From: Crocinitomicaceae bacterium
GTDB taxonomy: Bacteria; Bacteroidota; Bacteroidia; Flavobacteriales_D; Crocinitomicaceae
DNA: 64,000 nucleotides
Assembly: GCA_016719925.1 (NCBI GenBank)
Contig: JADJYC010000003.1
Span: forward strand, 124,001 to 188,000
Reading direction: 5' to 3'
A program made the position numbers and the translations under genes. The stretch's first letter is position 1; each line of letters begins with the position of its first letter. Shown here piece after piece: positions 58,871 to 64,000 of this stretch. Under the pieces are notes generated by a model, which did no database searches, was not told the DNA's origin, and saw nothing but the letters and a program-made list of their open reading frames with translations.

Positions 58871-59416
58871 CTAAATGCTTTGAAGTCTGTGTTTTTTGAA
58901 AAAAGCATCCCAGTCCCAGAGAAAGTTCATCATGACTTCATCCATGCGCTTCAGAAACAATGGATTTGGCGCTTTCATACTTTTGAAATAAACTTCCTGG
59001 TACTGATTGAGGTTAAATTTATGGAACAATGCTTTGGACATTCCATAAAGTGTATTTTTTGACGGATGATTTACCCTTGAAATAAATGAATCGTGATCGT
59101 GCACTATTTTTTCAAAATCTGCAAAACTCATATCATAAACCGCAGCAAGTTTTTCAAGTATTTTATGTCGGATTTCTTTTGCGTCATCTGCATCAAAATG
59201 ATCATCCAGATATCTCAGATTTCCCACAAGTACAATCATCAGAAAACTATCAGCAAATTCCTTGTTGATGCCTGGTGCGTGTATAAACGCAGGATCATCA
59301 TTGATCATATCTGCAATATCCTGAAACCCGCTTTCAACTGCTTCATTCAGTGAATTCACAAATACATTTGCAAGCTGATTGCAATCCAGTTTTTTCTTTA
59401 CTAATAGTCCAAACAT
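58871..59416 (-). CDS. Hypothetical protein
   Basis: A 181-aa predominantly helical protein without signal peptide or membrane segment. Features: LDCNQLANVFVNSLNEAVESG near the start, LMIVLVGNLRYLDDHFD in the middle, and FKSMKAPNPLFLKRMDEVMMNFLWDWDAFFKKH at the end. I do not recognise a family. It lies between the M43 protease and cca with no overlap; the neighbours give no functional hint. Confidence 0.58.
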   Translation of the reverse strand: MFGLLVKKKLDCNQLANVFVNSLNEAVESGFQDIADMINDDPAFIHAPGINKEFADSFLMIVLVGNLRYLDDHFDADDAKEIRHKILEKLAAVYDMSFADFEKIVHDHDSFISRVNHPSKNTLYGMSKALFHKFNLNQYQEVYFKSMKAPNPLFLKRMDEVMMNFLWDWDAFFKKHRLQSI

Positions 59417-59546
59417 AACCAGAACCTTTGGCAGAATATTAGGCTAAGATAAAGTGAAGGTTAAATGATTTAGAACTACATGGCATGTAGTTATTCACAT
59501 GCAAAAGTTGAGACAGGCCAAAATCAGAATATCAAAAACTAAAATT

Positions 59547-60966
59547 TCAGAATGACTTTTTCTTTACTGCCAGACCTTTCAATTTTGCTCTTTCCAGCAA
59601 ATATTCATAGGCTGAGTTATAGTCATTTCTGATCTGACCTTCCAGAATAGCTTCTTTGATTTCTGTTTGAGATCACCAATAATTTTACATGGTTCAAGTC
59701 CGAAAATCTCCATAATTTCTTCTCCGGTAACCGGTGGCTGAAAATTACGGACATGATCTTTTCCTCAACAGATTTTAATTTGTCGCGCACTTTCTGAAAA
59801 TTCTGACGGTATTTTACCATCTTGAATTCATTCTTGGTTGTGATGTCAGCATTGCACAAAGTCATGAGATCATCAATATCATCACCCGCTTCAAAAAGTA
59901 ATCTCCTGATGGCAGAATCAGTAACAGTTCCGCTCACAAGTGCAATTGGTCTTAAATGCAAGCGCACCAACTTTTCACAATACTTCATTTTAGTATCAAG
60001 CGGCAAACGCAACCGTGTAAAAATTCCTTTTACCATTCTTGCTCCAAGATCTTCATGACCATGAAATGTCCAGCCAATTCCCGGATGAAATTTTTTGGTG
60101 CGTGGTTTTGCAATATCATGTAAAATAGCTGACCATCTTAACCAGAGATCATTTGTATCCCGACAAATATTATCCAAAACTTCAAGCGTGTGATAAAAAT
60201 TATCTTTATGCGCCTTGCCATCTATTGTATCTACTCCCTGCAAAGCAACCATTTCCGGAAAAAATTCATGCAGCAGTTTTGTATCATATAGCAGTGAAAT
60301 GCCCCTTGACGGTTTTTCAGACATCACAATTTTATTAAACTCATCCATGATGCGTTCAATTGAAATAATTTTCAGACGTGAAGCATTTCTGCTGATAGCG
60401 TTAAGTGATTCTTCTTCAATTTTAAAACCAAGCTGTGAAGAAAAACGGATAGCACGCAGCATTCTCAGCGGATCATCAGAATAGGTCTGATCAGGTTCAA
60501 GCGGTGTGCGGATTATTTTATTTTTGAGATCTTCAAGGCCATCAAACGGATCAAGCAATTCTCCAAAACTGCTTTTGGCCATACTAATCGCAAGGGCATT
60601 AATGGTAAAGTCTCTTCTCTTTTGATCATCACTCAATGATCCGCTCTCAACAACGGGTTTGCGTGAATCATGCGAATACGACTCTTTTCTTGCTCCAACA
60701 AATTCTACAGCAAGATCCTGATAAACAAAAGCAGCTGTTCCAAAATTTTTATAATACGCAACTTTTTTAACGTCTAATTTTGAAGCCACCTTTTCTGCAA
60801 ATTCAAGTCCATCTCCAAGAACAACAAAGTCCACATCTTTTGAATTTCTCTTCAGAATAAGATCCCTTACAAAACCGCCAATAGCAAACACAGATTTTCC
60901 TTCTGCTCCTGCTACTTCAGAAACAGCGTTAAAAATAGGATGACTTAATTTTTCTTTAAGATTCAA
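59547..60966 (-). CDS. cca: CCA tRNA nucleotidyltransferase with HD domain (two frameshifts)
   Basis: Adds or repairs the 3'-CCA end of tRNAs. The class II nucleotidyltransferase core shows FAIGGFVRDLIL, SKDVDFVVLG (DxD acids), RRDFTINALAIS, DPLRMLRAIRFSSQLGF and IERIMDEFNKI. An HD-type domain follows with LRWSAILHDIAKPRTK and TFHGHEDLGARM. Frameshifts near 59765 and 59660 hide the tail PPVTGEEIMEIFGLEPCK and AYEYLLERAKLKGLAVKKK; the repaired stop is at 59547. Starts at TTG 60966, one base after the tsaC stop, so the two are cotranscribed. Confidence 0.9.
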
Positions 60967-60967
60967 T

Positions 60968-61528
60968 TTATTTGCGGATTATTTGCAGCTCTCCCTTCAA
61001 ACCAATTTTTATAATCTGGGATGGTTTTCCGGACTGATCATTCTGATTCAAATTTACAACGTAATCTGCCTTTTCCAAAATGGAAGAATCTATATCTGAA
61101 AATTTTCCGCTGAAAGGCTGACCTGAAATGTTTGCAGATGTTGATACCAAACCATGTTTCAACTGCTGAATCAGATTCGAACAAAAAGCATTTGTCGTTT
61201 TTCGGATTGCTATACTTCCGTCATCAGCAAGAATTTTTTTTGAAACATTTTTTCCTCCCGGATAAACAATTGTGAGCGGATTTTCAGCCATATCCAGTAA
61301 ATCATAGCAGATCTCCGGTACCTTTTCTACGTAGCGTTCAAGCATGGAATCTGAATTAACCAGAATGATAAAATGTTTTGATTCGTCGCGCTGTTTTATC
61401 GAACAAATTTTCTGAATCGCACTTTCATTTGCCGGATCACAACCTAATCCCCATATGGTGTCAGTAGGATAAAGTAAAACTCCGCCTTTTCTGATACAAT
61501 CGAGTGCTTTTTGAATTTCTTCTTTCAC
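60968..61528 (-). CDS. tsaC: L-threonylcarbamoyladenylate synthase (Sua5/TsaC)
   Basis: Makes threonylcarbamoyl-AMP for the t6A37 modification of ANN-decoding tRNAs. The N-terminus has GGVLLYPTDTIWGLGCDPAN, then KRDESKHFIILVNS-type KxR/ATP-binding segment (KQRDESKHFI), a PLTIVYPGG motif and LVSTSANISGQP, the family's signature STSANxSG. Length 186 aa is the short TsaC form without a Sua5 extension. A -7 element lies next to the start, so the mRNA is probably leaderless. First gene of an operon with cca: two tRNA maturation genes together. Confidence 0.92.
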   Translation of the reverse strand: MKEEIQKALDCIRKGGVLLYPTDTIWGLGCDPANESAIQKICSIKQRDESKHFIILVNSDSMLERYVEKVPEICYDLLDMAENPLTIVYPGGKNVSKKILADDGSIAIRKTTNAFCSNLIQQLKHGLVSTSANISGQPFSGKFSDIDSSILEKADYVVNLNQNDQSGKPSQIIKIGLKGELQIIRK

Positions 61529-61532
61529 GGCG

Positions 61533-61540
61533 CAAAGTTA
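61533..61540 (-). promoter_or_regulatory. -7 promoter element for tsaC-cca
   Basis: TAACTTTG on the minus strand matches TAnnTTTG and ends 4 bp before the tsaC ATG, which implies a leaderless or nearly leaderless mRNA. Confidence 0.6.
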
Positions 61541-61544
61541 AGAC

Positions 61545-61578
61545 AAAAAAAAACTGCGCTGAATTCACAGCGCAGTTT
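61545..61578 (-). terminator. Rho-independent terminator of the T9SS protein gene
   Basis: Perfect 11-bp arms AAACTGCGCTG / CAGCGCAGTTT, followed on the minus strand by nine T. It ends 5 bp before the tsaC promoter element. Confidence 0.9.
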
Positions 61579-61599
61579 CTGCATGTTCAAGTTTATTGA

Positions 61600-62613
61600 T
61601 TAGTCAACAACTAATTTTTCTTCAGTAACAACACCTTCATTAGTTACCTGAATCAGGTATGTACCGGCAGGTAATTCAGAAACATTTACAGTTTCAATTG
61701 CCTGCGGATTGATGAAAGAAGTTATTACCTGTCCGTTTAAATTAAAAACAGTTAATTGATCAGCAGTTCCATCTGTTGTAATGGTTACAACATCATTTGC
61801 CGGGTTAGGATAAACAGTAAAGTCACCATCGTTCAATTCAGCTACAGATACATAAGCAGGAATTCCAGAATAATAAACAGAATTAAAAGATTGATTAATC
61901 AGTGTTGATGAAATATCAACAGTAGCATGCATGAAAATTGGTTGTTTATCATTAGCAAGATCATAGTAATAATAAATTGTTCTTACTACTGTTCCATTGT
62001 CTGCAGGAAAAGGAACAATTGTAATACTTGTTGAAATATTTTCCACCAATTTTACACGGATAATATTGCTGTGAGACTGACCACCAACATTCAGTGTACC
62101 AGAGCCATCAACAGTGATAACAGCTGTTCCATCGGCAGGGCCAGTTCCTGTTCCACCATTTACATCCACCTGACCGCTCATCACGTCATTAATAGTAGTT
62201 CCTACCGATGCTGGATAAGTCATGAACTTTAACGGGTCAAGATAATAAGCTATTTCCACCGCGTAAGCATCTACCGTAAATTCATAACCATAAATTGTGG
62301 TAGAATCAGCTGAACACAGATAATAAATACTGGCAAAAGTTGCCAAATCCTCATGATACTCAGCTGGAGAAAATTGTCCGGGAACAGAATTGTCGATGAC
62401 AGATGAATTTGAAGGAACTCCCAATTCTCCATATAAAGACGTATAATTCCAGGTAACACCAGTACCTGTTACTGCGTCAAGTGTGGCAGCACTGCTATCC
62501 ATTACAAAATAAACGGTAGACATGCCGTCAGACAAGGTATCTGCAGCAGTAATGGACTGGGCAGTAACGCCAAGACTCATTGATACAGCAGAAAATAGTA
62601 AAACTTTTTTCAT
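61600..62613 (-). CDS. Secreted protein with T9SS type A sorting domain
   Basis: A 337-aa protein with signal peptide MKKVLLFSAVSMSLGVTAQ and the C-terminal T9SS signal: DGDFTVYPNPANDVVTITTDG, LTVFNLNGQVI, LPAGTYLIQVTNEGVVTEEKLVVD. The middle has no recognised domain; it is beta-rich with AADTLSDGMSTVYFVMDSSAATLD near the start and RTIYYYYDLANDKQP. Exported by the type IX system; function unknown. It is monocistronic with its own terminator. Confidence 0.85.
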   Translation of the reverse strand: MKKVLLFSAVSMSLGVTAQSITAADTLSDGMSTVYFVMDSSAATLDAVTGTGVTWNYTSLYGELGVPSNSSVIDNSVPGQFSPAEYHEDLATFASIYYLCSADSTTIYGYEFTVDAYAVEIAYYLDPLKFMTYPASVGTTINDVMSGQVDVNGGTGTGPADGTAVITVDGSGTLNVGGQSHSNIIRVKLVENISTSITIVPFPADNGTVVRTIYYYYDLANDKQPIFMHATVDISSTLINQSFNSVYYSGIPAYVSVAELNDGDFTVYPNPANDVVTITTDGTADQLTVFNLNGQVITSFINPQAIETVNVSELPAGTYLIQVTNEGVVTEEKLVVD

Positions 62614-62685
62614 AATTTCTTTGTTAATGTTTTGAATTAGTGACTAAATGTACAACTTTGCTAACGATTAAAAACAAGGGATAGG

Positions 62686-64000
62686 TTGGAAGGCATAAAA
62701 AATTATCAAAGGTTTCATTAATAGGAGCATTATTGCTATCCCTGTTATTCGGGTATTTACTGAAAGATTTAAATTTGATTATGATTTTGAAGCTTTTTTC
62801 CGGTTGACGACCCTGAAACGGTCTTTTAAGAACACCGCAAGAAATTTGAATCCGATAACGACTTCGTTTTTGTTGCTATACCAAATGAACCGTCTGTTTT
62901 CAACAGGGAGTTTTTACTGAGAGTTGATGCCTTTGCAGACAGCATTGCAAAAGATACATTGGTTAGAGATGTTCAATGTCTGACCAACATGAACGAGTAT
63001 ATAAAAACTCCCTTTTCACCGCCAGTTGAAAGACCATTACTGAATTTGGATGACAATGACTTCACCAAAGATTCTTCACGCATTTTTAACAAACCGGATA
63101 TAGCAGGTTTTTATATAAATGCCAAAGCAAATGCTGTTTTGATTTCTATCAGACATCAGCAGTTCATGTCCAAGAAAAAATGTGATTTACTAAAATCAAA
63201 TCTGGATAATCTGATTGCTCACTTTGAATTTGCAGATACCAAATATGCCGGCCGTGCAATCGGAATGAATTATTATATCCACAAAATGCAGTATGAAACC
63301 GGATTGTTTATTGGTCTTTCTTTCATACTTGTTATCGGATTTCTCTGGCTCACTTTCAAATCTTTCTGGGGTGTATGGGTGCCTCTTACCATTGTTGCCC
63401 TTTCAATGGTTTGGGTGGTTGGTTTTATGGTGCTGGTAGGTCAGCCCATCAACCTGATTTTAACTGTACTTCCTTCTATCGTTTTTGTGGTTGCCATGTC
63501 TGATGTGATTCATCTTGTATCAAAATATCTGGATGAGCTGCGCACCGGAAAATCAAAATTAGATGCTGTTAAAACTGCTTACAAACAAGTTGGATTAGCT
63601 ACCCTGATGACATCTCTTACCACAGCAATTGGATTTATTACGCTGCTGACTGTAAATATGCAGCCCGTAAAAGATTTTGGAATTTACACAGCAATTGGTG
63701 TTATGCTTGCTTTTGCACTTGCATATACCGTATTGCCGGGATTGCTTATTTATACCAAAACCCCAAAAATCGCAGACACATCTTTAACAGATACAGTGTG
63801 GTATAAAATTCTACACCGTTTATTCAGACAACTCATCAGAAAAGAAAATTTGTTTTTGTCAGTGCGCTTATTGTGACTGCCGTCAGTATCACAGGAACAT
63901 TGCTTATCAAAACAAATTATTTTTTACTGGAAGACATCAGTAAAAAAAGTTCTGTCAGACAGGATTACGAATATTTTGACAAGGAATTTATGGGACTGCG
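62686..64000 (+). CDS. RND superfamily (HAE3/MMPL) transporter, partial, with frameshifts and an in-frame stop
   Basis: An MMPL/HAE3-type transporter, cut by the window edge. The N-terminus reads KLSKVSLIGALLLSLLFGYL then FDYDFEAFFPVDDPETVF, a periplasmic segment NDFVFVAIPNEPSVFNREFLL, and membrane segments TGLFIGLSFILVIGFLWLTF, LILTVLPSIVFVVAMSDVIH and TLMTSLTTAIGFITLLTV, typical of this superfamily (the GXXXD-like block is VVAMSDVIH). Frame breaks lie near 62700 (A run), 62776 (T run) and 63852, and a TAA in frame at 62827-62829 replaces what is probably Tyr (VF-stop-EHRKKFE). The start is probably TTG 62686. The substrate is unknown; hopanoids and lipids are known for HAE3 relatives. Confidence 0.78.

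Noticed and set aside
59690..59706. TGGTTCAAGTCC, reminiscent of a tRNA T-arm
   Set aside because: It lies inside the cca coding sequence, and no acceptor stem or anticodon arm can be found around it.
1..64000. CRISPR array, prophage, insertion sequence or tRNA genes
   Set aside because: No regularly spaced short direct repeats with unique spacers, no phage or transposase domains, and no clover-leaf sequences were seen; the only array has 142-bp units without spacers.

Overview
The window looks like a chromosomal segment of a low-GC member of the Bacteroidota, most likely in or near the Flavobacteriales. The evidence is TAnnTTTG-type -7 promoter elements close to start codons, no obvious Shine-Dalgarno sites, two secreted proteins ending in type IX secretion (T9SS) sorting domains, a DNA polymerase III alpha subunit with an N-terminal proofreading exonuclease, and many short lipoproteins and outer-membrane barrels. 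No rRNA, tRNA, CRISPR array, prophage or insertion sequence was seen. The content is mostly housekeeping and envelope genes.

Layout. 1-6.9 kb: M50 protease, LolD-type ABC ATPase, TIGR02757 protein, a damaged M14 carboxypeptidase, a lipoprotein and two tandem CsgG-like paralogues. 7.2-13.1 kb: tripartite RND efflux operon (adaptor, pump, TolC-like channel). 13.1-20 kb: divergent FkbM methyltransferase and glycosyltransferase, a lipoprotein, a rifampin ADP-ribosyltransferase (Arr) and a large FG-GAP protein. 20-25.5 kb: pabB, tilS, acs, then an ECF sigma factor with a zinc-binding anti-sigma. 25.5-26.15 kb: intergenic array of about 142-bp repeats. 26.2-30.5 kb: purB, a MoxR ATPase, a rhomboid protease and an outer-membrane barrel. 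30.5-33.5 kb: operon siaB-siaC-coaE-nnr. 33.5-41 kb: methyltransferase, ZIP transporter, peroxiredoxin, lipoprotein, dnaE. 41-48 kb: S9 peptidase, L,D-transpeptidase, second rhomboid, class IV aminotransferase, YqgE, SmpB. 48-54 kb: two unknown proteins, a second glycosyltransferase, an M28 peptidase, a TPR-SpoIIE phosphatase and DUF1761. 54-64 kb: three intergenic hairpins, a giant M43 protease with T9SS signal, an unknown protein, cca, tsaC, a T9SS protein, and an RND/MMPL transporter cut by the window edge.

Data quality dominates interpretation. About twenty genes, including dnaE, purB, coaE, tilS and smpB, are interrupted by single-base frameshifts, mostly in A or T homopolymers. That pattern fits consensus indel errors rather than gene decay, so I annotate these as single genes spanning the breaks. 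Five in-frame stop codons that are not frameshifts (three in the M14 gene, one each in acs and the last transporter) are a separate puzzle.

The most interesting biology I see is the SiaB/SiaC phospho-switch pair fused into an operon with dephospho-CoA kinase and NAD(P)HX repair enzymes, with a SpoIIE-type phosphatase (a candidate SiaA counterpart) 18 kb away and no visible SiaD cyclase. The repeat array with its inverted terminal copy, the triple stop cluster, and the promoters placed so close to start codons that leaderless mRNAs are expected also deserve a second look.
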